DNA of 64,000 nt, from positions 47,068,111-47,132,110 of the forward strand of contig CAMZMU010000080.1 in the NCBI GenBank assembly GCA_947311845.1, written 5' to 3'. Under the pieces are notes generated by a model, which was not told where the DNA came from, searched no databases, and saw nothing but the letters and a program-made list of their open reading frames with translations. Positions within the stretch are counted from its first letter, which is position 1. Each line of letters opens with the position of its first letter. Below are positions 32,561 to 43,734 of the stretch, one piece after another. Made by a program: the position numbers and the translations under genes. This stretch comes from Poa pratensis. Its lineage: Eukaryota; Streptophyta; Magnoliopsida; Poales; Poaceae.

Positions 32561-34678
32561 ATGCTGAGCTTTTTGGCTGCAACCAGAGCCAGTACCCGAT
32601 CAAGTATTTGGGGTATTCCGATCCATTATCGGAGACTAACAAATGTTGAATGGAAACTGGTGGAGGAGCGACTACAGACTAGACTAAACAGCTGGAAGGG
32701 CAAATTGCTATCCTTGGGTGGCAGATTGGTACTCATTAATTCAGTACTAAGTAATATGGTATTGTATATGATATCATTCTTTCAACTTCCAAAAGGAGTC
32801 TTGAAAAGACTGGATTATTTCCGATCAAGATTATTTTGGCAAGGGGATAGTGAGAAGAGAAAGTACCGATTGGCTAAATGGAGTGTGGTTTGCCGACCAA
32901 AGGACCAAGGAGGACTTGGTATTCATGACCTAGAGGTCAAGAACAGGGCCCTCCTTGGCAAGTGAATCTTCAAGCTTTTGACTGAAGATGGGGTTTGGCA
33001 AACCCTCCTTAGAAAGAAGTACGTGGGCTCACGTGCTCTTTCCCAGGTTTACTGGAAACCGGGTGACTCCCAATTCTGGGCTGGCCTTATGGCCACGAAG
33101 AAATTCTTCTGTCCATATGGGTCTTTCTCTATCAAGGATGGATCAAAATTAGATTCTGGGAGGACAAATGGTTGGGTAATACCACGCTCTGAGAACAATT
33201 TCTGGAATATTTGACAAAAGGACCACCTCCACAAATGAATTGTAAAAAAAGACCATCACTCAAATAAACTGTCAAAAAGGACCACCTTTCTCGATGCGGC
33301 AGGGGCCCCAAGCGACACGTGGCACCTGCCGCCACTGTCTGAGGCGGCTGGGCCTGCCGCCACCAGGGCAGGCGGCACCCTGGTGCACGCATGGATCTTC
33401 ACTGTGAAACGTGCATGCATGCCAGGAAAGATTGGACATGCAAGCTAGCTAGCTAGCTCCCCTGTTTTGATTTTTTTTATACGTCTCAAAAAATTTGAAA
33501 AAAAATATCTAGATGTAGCCAACTCTATGTACTACCATCGTGCAAAATTTCATTGCGAAATACCACGTATTTCGGGCTCAGTAAAAAAGACAATTTCAAC
33601 AAAGCTAGGAGATACGATCGTGAAAACATGCATGCAGCAGGGTGCCGCCTGCCTTGGTGGCGGCAGGCTCATTGCTCCCGTTCATGCACGCCTGCACCTG
33701 CACGTCAGGGTGCCGCCTGCCCTGGTGGCGGCAGGTCCAGCCGCCTCAGACAGTGGCGGCAGGTGCCACGTGTCGCCTGGGAGCCCTGCCGCCACGAGAA
33801 AGGTGGTCCTTTTTGACAATTTATTTGAGAGGTAGTCTTTTTGACAATTCATTTGTGGAGGTGGTCCTTTTTGTCAAATATTCCAATTTCTGGCCTTATA
33901 CAACATTGTGCGGCACAAAAGCGATACACTCGCTAAGGTGATGGAAACGTCCCCACCAAATGTGTCTTCACGAGAAGTCTATTTGGTCCTAGACAAACAT
34001 CTTGGAAGGCCTTGGTACGACGTCTAGCGTCAGTTCACTTGACGCAGGGACCCGATAAATTTCGATGAATCTCAAGGAGAATGGTAAATTCTCAGTGGAT
34101 TCTATGTACAAAGCGTTAATCCAATCTGATGTTCTAGTTGATAATAATAACAAAATTTGGAAGATTAAGATCCTGCTAAAAACTAAGATATTTGCGTGGT
34201 ATCTTTGTTGAGGAGTAAACTTACAAAGGACGACCTTGCGAAGCGAAATTGGCAGGGAAGTAAAAAATGTGTCTTCTCTAATCACGACGAGAGTATAAAA
34301 CACTTTTTCTTTCAATATAATTTTGCTAGATCTATATGGTCAGCCATCCAGATAGCCTCTAACTTGTACCCACCTCGAAGTGTTGCAAATATTTTTGGCA
34401 ACTGACTAAACGGTGTGGATTCTAGGTTTAAGCTACTGATTAGGGTGGAAGCAATTGCCATAATTTTGTCGCTATGGCTGTGTAGAAATGACAAGATTTT
34501 TAATGATAAAAAATCATCTCTTATGCAGGTCATCTACCGGTGCACAGCTACGATCCGTTCATGGTCACCTCTACAGCGTGTGGAGCACCGCGTCCTGTTC
34601 TGGGAGGTGTCTACGTGGTTGGAGGTTTGGCCTTCCACCACCTTAGACGTGTCTACAATTTATCATTATGATATGTAA
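32561..34678 (+). pseudogene. LINE ORF2 C-terminal remnant (RT tail and zf-RVT)
   Basis: Typical plant LINE tail: RLQTRLNSWKGKLLSLGGR, then INSVLSNMVLYMISFFQLPK, DYFRSRLFWQGDSEKRKY and KDQGGLGIHDLEVKNRALLG at 32600-32965, then TEDGVWQTLLRKKYVGSRAL. After the MULE, pieces of the zf-RVT domain follow: KIFAWYLC-like sequence near 34180, CVFSNHDESIKHFFFQ near 34270, FARSIWSAIQIASNLYPPRS and IILSLWLCRNDKIFNDKKS at 34450-34510. Several stops and shifts break the frame. The palm and endonuclease domains are absent. Confidence 0.82.
33205..33883. mobile_element. Small non-autonomous MULE inside the LINE
   Basis: 679 bp, with a perfect 9-bp duplication CAATTTCTG at 33196-33204 and 33884-33892. The ends GAATATTTGACAAAAGGACC and its inverse match the element at 29628. 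GTCAAAAAGGACCACC-type boxes are repeated within the terminal repeats, followed by GC-rich CTGCCGCCAC blocks. The middle (about 33430-33620) is AT-rich and unrelated to the other copy. No transposase. Confidence 0.88.
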
Positions 34679-35600
34679 TTCGGTTTTTTAAATTTTGTTC
34701 TTATGACTTGTGGACTTTATGACTTGTGGACTTGTTGAGGCTGTATGCTCGGTTGGATGCATGCATTCTGATCCATTGGATCATGCACATGCATGCGACA
34801 CATGTATGCGGGTGTGTAGCCTGAGAACATGCACGTGGAGAATATCAACGAAGCTGCATCCACGCAAGGACATCTCGCCTAGCAATAGCATGACGAATTG
34901 TATTCGACTGACGCGGGTGAGGATCTCCAGACGCGTCGGAGCGATGTCCTCGATTGCGTGCTTAGTGTTCGCTATGGTACCCGTTGCTCTGCGTTTTGGT
35001 ACGATGTGTATGGTTGCCGTTGCTGCACAATTTGGCTTTTGCTTTCTGTCCAGCCCGGTCTTGGACTTGGCGCGTCACCGTCAGCGATGGCTGCTGGCCT
35101 CCCGGGGCACAAACATCCATTTTCTGGTTGCACCCTAATATCGGCACCTTGGGTATGTCGACCACCACCATTACTACGATTACCAAGGTGTCAATATGGG
35201 GATTAACAAGGCGGTCGTATTTGGAGAAGGTCAATTAGACTCTGAAGGTACTATCCCGCATGCTCACGTCGAGAATCGGCTACTGTTTCAGAGAGTCCTC
35301 GCGGATGGAGAGAAGACAACGCTTCACTGCTTGTTGTACGTATACGGTTTAGTTGTGTGGCGCTGTACATATCAAAACCGTGTGTGTGACATTTGTGAGC
35401 TGGACGATCGGTGTTTTGCAGTAGCATTTATTGCTGTTGCGAATCTCTAATTGCTTTTGGCGGTTTTTTTTTCCTTTTTCCATTTCTCTAATTTGGCTAT
35501 GTGCATCCTTAATGTGTAGATTTGCTCTGTACATTATGTTGTTGTACAGACTAGGTGTAACTGGTATCCTTGGTATTAATATAATCCCTTTACTAAAAAA

Positions 35601-36760
35601 ATGATATGATTTATATAGTACTATTAAGCTAGAGAGTTACCATCAAACAAACACACACAAAATCTAACAAATCATCAAAAGAATTTTTTTCAAAAAGAAC
35701 GATGTCTACCGGATAACCAAAAGTAGTATGAGAGCAACTTGGTAGAATCAACATAAAGGGCAATTAGATGACGTAGTTCAAAAAGTCTCAGTCCTTGCGA
35801 AATCCTATCTACGTGAGAGAGCTTGGGTTGCAAAAGTGTAACCTTCTTCTCCTTGAGCTTCAACCGCAAACTCCAAGGTCAACCTTTAGGGCAATACAAA
35901 CTTGGGTGCTCATGGTGGACGCCTAAAGAATCCCCAACCCCAAGAAAAATAGGTGTGTCTAATGCTTGGTGATGAACTCAGTGCTCTTTCTAGGGACACA
36001 TGAATCTCACCTCCCTCTTGGATTCCATCTCTCCCATTTAGAATTAGATCAAAAGAGGTTTGGAAGAGATGGTGGACAGCTCAAATGGATCTACGATCTG
36101 TTGCTCCACAACAAGGGGCACAAGGGCTATTTATAGATCCCGGTTGAAATTTACCCGTTAGATGAATATTGTTTATATGGGGACTCCAAACATTCTATAG
36201 TGGGGACTCCAGGGTAAATCTTTCCAACAATAATTCAACCAGGTCGAAAAACGCTTCACAAGATCAACATTAGGATAATTGCGTGCTACATACCCAGAGA
36301 CCGAGCGGGGACAAAGTCAGCCTCGGACACTCATTCAGACACTCTAGGCCCTGGAGACACCAAAGTCCACCCCGAATACTCGAACACTATGGCCCCTAGT
36401 TTCACGTCTTGAGACTCGTCACCAACTTCCCCGAGACTCCAATTTCCCCTAACTCAACACAGCTTCAACTTGGGTTGTATAATTGGATTTCGAATGTGAG
36501 GCCACATAAGTATGGATATGTCCATGAACACTTCTCGTTTGTGTTCAGCGTCCCAGTAATCGGTGCAGATTTGCTAGGATCTCAAACTAGTTTGACAATA
36601 TCACCAACACATTTGATACGAGGTGTCCCAAGGACCTCACCACACCAATTAGACCAATTCGTCCAATGACGAGAGCTCGAGCCAAGTGAATTCGCTCCTT
36701 TCCTCTTATGATCATTGATTCGATGAATCGCTCGCTACCTCAAGCAGACGTGCTATGTGT
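35601..36760. other. Unclassified region, possible LTR or promoter remnant on the minus strand
   Basis: No coding frame is supported. The minus strand has CTATAAATAG at 36127-36136 followed by CCCTTGTGCCCCTTGTTGTG, a credible core promoter and leader. Upstream of it on that strand is C/T- and G-rich sequence with GAGTGTCTGAATGAGTGTCC. This is what a U3-R part of an LTR looks like, but no second copy or TG/CA ends with duplication was found. Confidence 0.3.
36127..36136 (-). promoter_or_regulatory. Candidate TATA box in unclassified region
   Basis: CTATAAATAG on the minus strand within GGATCTATAAATAGCCC. It is a good match to plant TATA boxes, but no gene or element was tied to it. Confidence 0.35.
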
Positions 36761-36804
36761 ACTCAGGTACGTGCCCTACATCGACGCTCTAGAGGATACC
36801 AGAT

Positions 36805-39214
36805 ATGGTCGAGGAGGTGGAAGAATCCGGGCAAGAGGAGGAAGAGCAGCCGCGAAAACGACGCCGTGTAGACGAAACGACGTCGACTGCGGCCAGCTCT
36901 CCTCCGCACACTGAGCGTGGCGAGGACTCGGGTTCCTCATCGCCTGACTCGAAAGAAGCCAGGGTTGTGACTCCGTCGCACACTTGGATTACACAAGCCT
37001 TCTGAGCTCTGATGATGAAGATGCAAGGTAATCACTTGCTCATTTTGTTCAGGTCTTATGTTTTTCCTGGCTGTCTTTTTGTCTGATTTTTGCTGTTCAG
37101 CCCGGACGAGGACACTCTGCCAAAGAAGAAAGCGGCACCTACCGCTCCCGAGGGGACGCCTATGTCTTCTTCGGATGATGCGGTTCGGGTGGAGAGAACT
37201 ATCCCGACGAGTGTGCCTCCTGCGCCCTAGGGAGACGCGCCTTCTTCCTCAGGTGCTGCGCTGCCGGCACACTACAACCACATAAGTACCATTGAAGGCT
37301 TCATGTTTTATCGGGTGCGCGACAGCGCTCCCGATGGGAGTAGCCCCGAGGCTATGTGCAACTAGGTGTAGTTCGGCATAGGCTCAGATGCTTATGTTGT
37401 GTCCTGTTTATCCCGCAGCCGTTTTACCACACGATGCTGGAGTCGGGTGAAACATATGTGCAGATGGAGCAAGAACGCGACCAACTGCGGGCTAAGTTGG
37501 AGCAGTCGGAAGGTAAAGACCTTTTTGCGAATCTGCCTTTTCTGTTTGAAAATTTTGACGTGAAGCTTTACGCTTCCTTGCCTGCAGGTAAGCGAGAGGC
37601 AACGCTGACTCGGGTGCAGGAGCTCGAGAATGAGCTCGCAGCTGAGCGTGAGAAGCTCAAGGAGATGGACGCTCGTGAGACGCTTCAGACAGAGCGGCTG
37701 CGCTCGCTATCTCATGTGATGGGAGGTGACAACTCTACCATGTGCTATCTGTTAATTAGATGGATTGTGATTTGGTTCTGACTTATCTTGACCTGACAGT
37801 GACTGTTGGTGATGCACCTGCTGCGGATGAAGGGTCCTTCGAGGATGTGGCGGGTGCCTTTGACAAGATATGCGCCCAAGCCAGGGAGGCTCTCAACAAG
37901 TCCGCGAGTGCCCTGACGGCTGTCCACCAGCTCGTCTTTCCAAAAGGCACACCATCCGCGACCGTAGAAGGTCTAGCTGATGTGTTCAGGCCTGGGACAT
38001 CCACTTTGACCAACTACGCCCCAAATGGTAGGTGGCTCTGAGACCACCGTCGTTCTGCTACTTGGCCATGGTATTGCTGGCGGCTTTGAGAAAGCCGTAG
38101 CTGGCTTCCCGAAGAAACCCGACGGGAAAACCGCCGTGACAGGTGCGATGAAGGAGCAGGCCGGGACGCTGTCGAGGAAGATGGTGGCTATGATGGAAAA
38201 ACGTGCCGCCATCCTCTCCGAGCGTGCTACCCGCACCTCTAGGTCTAGGTCTGAGTCGATATCGTAGATGGCAGGACTGTCTCCCTTTCTCTTTTGCATG
38301 TATTGAAACTGGTGCCGTATGAGGCTTTGATGAGTATGAGCTATGCTTTTGTTACCCTCTTTGTGTCATGATTACGCTTATGGAATGAACGGTCCCCGAG
38401 CCTTGTGGATCGGGTGTGTGCTTTATGCACGCGTCGTTCTTATGCCTTGAATTATTCTTGTGTAGCCTGGAGCACCTGGTGCGCCGACCTGCCCTTCTTC
38501 TGGGAGTGCTGCTCCCAAGATGAATACTCGGAGTAAGAATGACCAGAAGATCATCGATTACCTGCAGCTGAAGCTCTCGAAGACGGAGCAGGAGCTGAAG
38601 GAAACGAAGAGTGCGATGGCTGAGTTGCTGTCGAGGCCTTCGCCGGCGATGGCACGGGAGATTTATTTGCTTAAAGAGCTGGAGAAGGTGAATCTGCATC
38701 TAAAATGTAAGTGCACCCGAACGAGTGTCGAGTTGTTTGCGAATGTGATGTTTGTGATATAGCGCGATTTTTTGTAGGTGCTTGCATGGATAGCCAAGCC
38801 GAGACGGCGTGCTTGGACGATCGTCTGAATGACTATGCCAGCAGCCCACAGTTTTCCACTCACCCTATTGGTGTGATAGGGCGAGAGTTCTTGTGCTGGC
38901 TAGGCTTCACGACCGTGCCTGGCGTGCGGCTGTTCTTCTTGAAGTATGCAGGTCGGCTCTAGCTCGAGTGCACCGGTCCTTGTTTCCGTTGAATGATCAA
39001 CCACAAGGACTGGTGGCGCTGCTTCGTTCGTGCTCATCTACCCAATCTTGACCTGAAGAAAATCGCACTGGGTCTGCCACCAGTGCCTGGTGGCGGTCCT
39101 GTGTCTATGCTGGAGCACTATGAAGCGACTCGTCTTGATGCACTTGTCCTTATTCACCAGATTTTGAAAGAAGAAGAAAAATGGGAGGAGCCGAAGGAGG
39201 AACCTGCAGAGTAG
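36805..39214 (+). pseudogene. Antisense multi-exon gene of the Tat element, C-terminal part
   Basis: Plus-strand blocks joined by apparent introns: EEEEQPRKRRRVDET at 36830-36870 (a basic nuclear-signal-like patch); DEDTLPKKKAAPTAPEG after an acceptor at about 37100; a coiled-coil stretch MEQERDQLRAKLEQSEG (37465-37510) continuing RVQELENELAAEREKLKEMD (37610-37670); an Ala/Ser-rich region (38040-38260); another coiled coil IIDYLQLKLSKTEQELKETK (38550-38610); and a basic tail with HRSLFPLNDQPQGLVALL (38970-39020). It resembles the tail of the plant 'putative gypsy type transposon' proteins. An in-frame TAG at 37228 and lost frames mark it as decayed. Opposite in direction to gag-pol. Confidence 0.6.
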
Positions 39215-39314
39215 TTTAGGTGTTAATTTGTATGAGTTTGTATGTAAAGTTACCTGCTGTATTTTCGCAGTCTGTATGTCTAATGAAATTGATCATGAAG
39301 AATTGCAATGTATA

Positions 39315-39715
39315 TGCGGGGCTTAGCCCCCGAGTGTGGAGTTGTAACTTTTTGCGTTTGCGAGATGTGGTTTTGTATGCTGTCGGACACAGCCCCCGAG
39401 TGTTCGGGTGCTTATAGCGAAGTATGAAGTTGTAATTTTGCACGGCGCAGCCCCGAGGATTCGGGTGCGGCCGAGGTGTTTGTAGATTTGCTTGAGTCGT
39501 ACGGCGCAGCTCCCGAGTTTTCGGGTACGGCTGGGTCGTTTGTTTTTGTTTGATCTATGCGGCGCAGCCCCCGAGCGTTCTGGTGCGGCCAAAGTTTTTT
39601 GTGTTTGTCTAACCTGAACGGCGTAGCCCCTGAGTGTTCGGGTGCGGCCCAGGTTTTTGTATTTGTTTAACCTGAACGGCGCAGCCCCCGAGTGTTCGGG
39701 TGCGGCCAAGGTTTT
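39315..39715. repeat. Tandem repeat array, 58-59-bp units, in Tat element 3' region
   Basis: Seven copies marked by AGCCCCCGAGTGTTCGGG at 39325, 39391, 39449, 39508, 39566, 39625 and 39683. After the first gap of 66, the spacings are 58, 59, 58, 59 and 58. Each unit also has GGTGCGGCC and a T-rich spacer (TTTTTGTGTTTG). The array lies between the end of integrase and the antisense gene's 3' end. Confidence 0.92.
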
Positions 39716-39908
39716 TTGAGTGTGTTATGCAAAAAATAAAGAAGGACATACAAGAACATTGATTGTATTCCACTTTTTGTAAGTTAAGCTGCAGGCCGCC
39801 TCATTAAAAAACCTTCCAGTCCCCTTAGGTACCCTGGTAAGGAAAAGGGCGTGTCTGAAACCTGCAGCTATCCGACATGTCGCCTATTACATTTGATGAC
39901 TGAGCAGT

Positions 39909-41238
39909 CTAAGCATAGAAATAGCGCAGGTGCGCAACGTTCCAAGGGTTGTGCGAAAGCTCTCCTGTCTTCGCGTGCTTCAGTCGGTATGCGCCGCCGT
40001 CGATGACTTCCGTGACGATGAAGGGTCCCTCCCATGGGGAGACAAGCTTGTGCACCTTCTTCTGCTTCAGGCGGAGCACCAAATCGCCAACCATGAAGGA
40101 CCTGGTGCGCAGTCGACGACCATGATAGTTGTGGAGGTTTTGCTGGTAGACAGCTGTGCGAGCAAGCGCAATGTCGCATGCTTCGTCTAGCGTGTCGACG
40201 CTATCTTCGAGTGCTTCCTCCGCTTCCTCTTCGTCATATGCGACGACTCTAGGTGCGTCGAACTGGACGTCGAAGGGTAGGACTGCTTCTGCGCCGTACA
40301 CCATGAAGAACGGTGTGTACTGTGTCGACCTATTTGGAGTAGTTCGCAGGCTCCAAAGTACTGCCGGTAGCTCTTCCACCCAGGAACCGCAGCTCGTTTG
40401 AGTGGCACTAACAGCCGCTTCTTGATTCCGCTGCATACAAGTCCATTGGCCTTTTCCACCTGCCCGTTCGACTGCGGGTGCACTACTGATGCGTAGTTGA
40501 GCTTCACGCCTTGGTCTTTGCAGAAGTCACGGAACTCCTCAGCCGTGAAGTTTGTACCGTTATCGGTTATGATGCTGTGAGGGAGCCCAAAGCGGTATAT
40601 GATTGACCTGATGAAATTCACCGCTGTTGTGGTGGTCGAATTTGTAATAGGGACCGCTTCGATCCATTTGGTGAACTTGCCGACTGCCACCAGGAGGTGG
40701 GTGTGTCCTCCACGCGAGGATTTCCTGAGTGGCCCCACCATGTCGAGTCCCCACTAGGCAAAGGGCCAGGCTAGTGGTATGGTTTTCAGCTCTGATGCAG
40801 GTGCGTGTGGCTTAGTGGCGAACTTCTGGCAGCCGATGCACCTCTTCACTGTGTCCTCTGCGTCCCTGAGTGCTGTTGGCCAGTAGAACCCTACTCGGAA
40901 GGCCTTGGCGACGAGTGATCGACTGCTCGCATGGTGTCCACAGGTTCCGGCGTGGATATCTCAAAGGATGGTCTTGCCGTCCTCCAATGCGATGCACCTC
41001 TGGAGGATCCCTGAAATACTGCATTTGTACAGTTCGCCTTTGATGATTGTGTATGCCTTAGCGCGTCGAGTGATGCGCCACGATTCTGCTGCGTCGTCTG
41101 GCGGCTCATTACGTAGCATGTATGCAAGGAACGGGTGTGTCCAGGTTGGTTCGATAAGGAGGACTTCGACTGGCGGGCCTTCAGTACCAGGTGGAGGAGT
41201 GTCCTTGTCTGCGGCGACCGGAGGCGAGGGTGCTTCAT
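39909..41238 (-). pseudogene. Tat element integrase
   Basis: Three overlapping frames. The core reads VGKFTKWIEAVPI (first catalytic Asp region altered), then SIITDNGTNFTAEEFRDFC with the second Asp, and HPQSNGQVEKAN with the catalytic Glu. The C-terminal domain is in a shifted frame, 40436-39909, with WEGPFIVTEVIDGGAYRL (GPY/F-type) and ends NVAHLRYFYA. The N-terminal zinc-binding part is scattered over 41238-40812. No chromodomain follows. Disabled by at least two frameshifts. Confidence 0.8.
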
Positions 41239-41263
41239 TTTTCTTGATTTTGATAGATCTGTG

Positions 41264-41698
41264 CTAGATGCGCTCGAGGAATACGCCAGGTGGTACTGGT
41301 GCCTTTGTGGAGCCGAGGTTGGCTAGCATATCTGCCTCCTTGTTGCTTTCTCGCCCGATGTGTCGCAGTTCGCAACCATCGAAAGTGCCCTCCATGAGAT
41401 TGTACAGGTCGCGATACGCGATCATGTTGTCTGCTGTGGCATCGCAGGTCTTCATTGTTTGCTGTACCACCAGATTCGAGTCACCGTAGATCATGAGTCG
41501 TGTGCATCCGCAAGCCATGGCAATCCGCATGCAGTGCAATAAGGCCTCGTACTCTGCCTCGTTATTGGAAGGTTTGGGGAAATCCATCTGCAGGACGTAG
41601 CGGAGCTTGTCCCCTTTTGCTGATATAAGTACAATGCCTGCGCCTGCTCCTTCGTGCTTCTTCGACCCATCGAAGTACATGGTCCAGGAGTTGGACAC
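41264..41698 (-). CDS. Second (archaeal-type) RNase H domain of the Tat element
   Basis: A 144-codon frame with the RNase H signature: WTMYFDGSKKHEGAGAGIVL (first Asp), NNEAEYEALLHCMRIA (Glu), MIYGDSNLVVQQ (Asp), and RESNKEADMLANLGS (final Asp). It is distinct from the RNase H fused to RT upstream at about 41850-42200 and precedes integrase. In Tat elements this acquired domain may take over RNA-strand removal. All four acidic residues are visible, so this segment is among the best preserved of the element. Confidence 0.82.
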   Translation of the reverse strand: MSNSWTMYFDGSKKHEGAGAGIVLISAKGDKLRYVLQMDFPKPSNNEAEYEALLHCMRIAMACGCTRLMIYGDSNLVVQQTMKTCDATADNMIAYRDLYNLMEGTFDGCELRHIGRESNKEADMLANLGSTKAPVPPGVFLERI

Positions 41699-41826
41699 GT
41701 CTGGGACTCCTGGTAGCTGGGCTTCGATCCACTCGGTGGTGAAGTCAGGAGTACTTGCGCCTTAATTGCTTTCGGGTGCTCATACTTGATGTCTCGAGGT
41801 CCTAGCTCGATGACCCACTTGGTGAC

Positions 41827-42995
41827 TCATCCAGTTGCGTCGGGGTTGGTGAGGATGTCGCCGAGTGCCGCCGAGCTAACAACAGTTATCGGGTGCTCGG
41901 CGAAGTAATGTGCGACCTTTCGTGATGACATGAACACCGCGTAAGCCAGCTTCTGGTAATGTGGGTACCGCTGTTTTGATATGGAGAGGACCTCGTTGAG
42001 GTAGTATACGGTCTCTTTTATGCCATGGGTGTGTCCTTCCTCCATGCGCTCGACGACAAGCACAGTGCTGACCACCCTGTTGGTGGCGGAGACATATAGA
42101 TATAGCGGCTCCCGCTCCCGAGGCGCGACCAAGATTGGAGGGGTTGTGAGTACGCGCTTGAGGTCGACGAAGGCTGCTTGAGCTTCTGGCGTCCACTCGA
42201 ATTTGTCTGACTTCTTCATCAGCTGATAGAATGGGAGTGCTTTTTCGCCGAGCTTGCTGATAAATCGACTGAGTGCAGCCACTCGACCTACTAGCTTCTG
42301 CACCTCTCGAAGTTTGGTCGGCTGCTGCATGGTCAGTATAGCTTGTATCTTCTCCGGGTCCGCTTCGATGCCTCGAGCCGAGACAAGGTAACCCAGAAGT
42401 TGTACTGCTGGCACGCCAAAGACACAATTCTTAGGGTTGAGCTTGATCGTGTAGCGGTTGAGGTTGGCGAACGTCTCACGCAGGTCGTCGAGGAGCGTGT
42501 CCTCCTTCTTTGTCTTGATAATGATATCGTCGACATAGACTTGGATGTTGCGTCCGATCTGCTCCCTGAGGCAGTTCTGCATCATGCGCTGGTACGTGGC
42601 ACCCGCATTTTTTAGCCCGAAGGGCATGGTGGTGTAGCAGTAGACACCGTATGGTGTGATGAAAGCTGTTTTGTCCTCGTCGTCGACCTTCATCCTTATC
42701 TGGTTGTAGCCTGAGTAGGCATCCAGAAAGGATAGGCATGCGCAGCCCGCAGTCGAATCGACTATCTGGTCGATGCATGGCAGCGGGAAGTGGTCTTTGG
42801 GACAACACTGTTCAGAGATGTGAAGTCGACACACATGCGAAGTATGTCTGTATGCTTTTTTGGTACAAGGATGGGATTTGCCACCCAGTCTGATTTTTTG
42901 ATCTCGCGGATGAACTTGGCTGCGAGTAACATGTCGACCTCCTGTCCGATGGCTTCGTGCTTTGGCTCAGAGAAGCGACGCATCGTTTGCTTCAC
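41827..42995 (-). pseudogene. Tat element reverse transcriptase and first RNase H
   Basis: RT begins in frame 42995-42762 (MKQTMRRFSEPKHEAIGQEV, then WVANPILVPKK) and shifts to 42834-41827. The catalytic motif is VYVDDIIIK, preceded by YTTMPFGLKNAGATYQRMM and followed by KCVFG-like sequence and LGYLVSARGIEADPEKIQAI. The connection and RNase H follow (FEWTPEAQAAFVDLK, then LYLYVSATNRVV). The first RNase H appears degenerate at its first acidic position (VSATN), as is common when a second RNase H is present. Confidence 0.85.
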
Positions 42996-43347
42996 GGTCT
43001 AGTGTCTGGGAATAATTGAAGGGAGTGCTCGAAAAATTCCCTGGGAATACCTGGCATGTCGGCTGGACACCAGGCAAAGATTTCCCAGTTCTCACGGAGG
43101 AAGTTGACGAGCACGCCTTCCTATGCAGAAGTTAAGCTTGATGACACATTGACCGTCTTCGATGGATCCGTCGGGTGCACCTGGTGCGACCTCGTATCGT
43201 TTGTGGCGTTGAAGGCACTGTCGGGTGCCGATTTTTGGCTTCAGGAAAGAGTGTGCGGTCATTATTCAGGGAGAGCTCTTGGAGTTGCTCCTGCATGCCG
43301 AACATCTCGGAGATCTTGCTGAACTCCCTGTCACAGCTATCCGAGCG

Positions 43348-43704
43348 CTAGAAGTTTCCACTAACCGTGATAATGCCATTGGGTCCTGGCATCTTCAGCT
43401 TGAGATAAGCGTAGTGCGGGACCGCCATAAACCAAGCGAACGTCGGGCACCCGAGGATGGCGTGATATTGTGACTTCCAGTCGACGACCTCGAAATCGAT
43501 CTTCTCTGTCCCGAAGTTTCCCGGCTCGCCGAAGATGACTGGAAATTGTACTGTACCAAGCGGGTAGACCGCTTTGCCCGGGACGATGCCGTGGAAGGTG
43601 TTATCTGATTTTGCCAGATTTTCGGTTGAATGGTTCATTTTGCGGAGAGTGTCGGCAAACAAGATGTTGATTCCACTCCCACCATCCATGAAGACCTTGG
43701 ACAT
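43348..43704 (-). CDS. Tat element aspartic protease
   Basis: A 118-codon frame with VFMDGGSGINILFADTLRKM, matching the Tat/gypsy retropepsin consensus around D-T/G-G/S-S. The second strand is FEVVDWKSQYHAILGCPTFA, the usual downstream ILGRP-type block. It sits between gag and RT. The substitution of the usual T or S by G in the DTG triad is noted and may reduce activity. Confidence 0.75.
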   Translation of the reverse strand: MSKVFMDGGSGINILFADTLRKMNHSTENLAKSDNTFHGIVPGKAVYPLGTVQFPVIFGEPGNFGTEKIDFEVVDWKSQYHAILGCPTFAWFMAVPHYAYLKLKMPGPNGIITVSGNF

Positions 43705-43734
43705 GGCAAAGCCACCGATTTGTGCATCGAGTAC

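Larger units (their letters stand above)
32560..35600 (+). mobile_element. 5'-truncated LINE (non-LTR retrotransposon)
   Basis: It begins abruptly inside the ORF2 C-terminal region, at residues like ELFGCNQSQYPIKYLG, and ends with GGTATTAATATAATCC, then CTTTACT and an A run at 35594-35600, the usual plant LINE tail. GATTTATCTATAG (32517-32529) and GATTTATATAG (35608-35618) may be a degraded target duplication. A small MULE (33205-33883) is inserted in it. The stretch 34740-35460 has no recognised coding motif and is taken as 3' UTR or a further insertion. Confidence 0.75.

Noticed and set aside
34880..35240. Frames of 80-140 codons on both strands downstream of the LINE zinc-finger region
   Set aside because: No recognisable domain and strongly overlapping antisense frames; treated as LINE 3' UTR or unknown insert.
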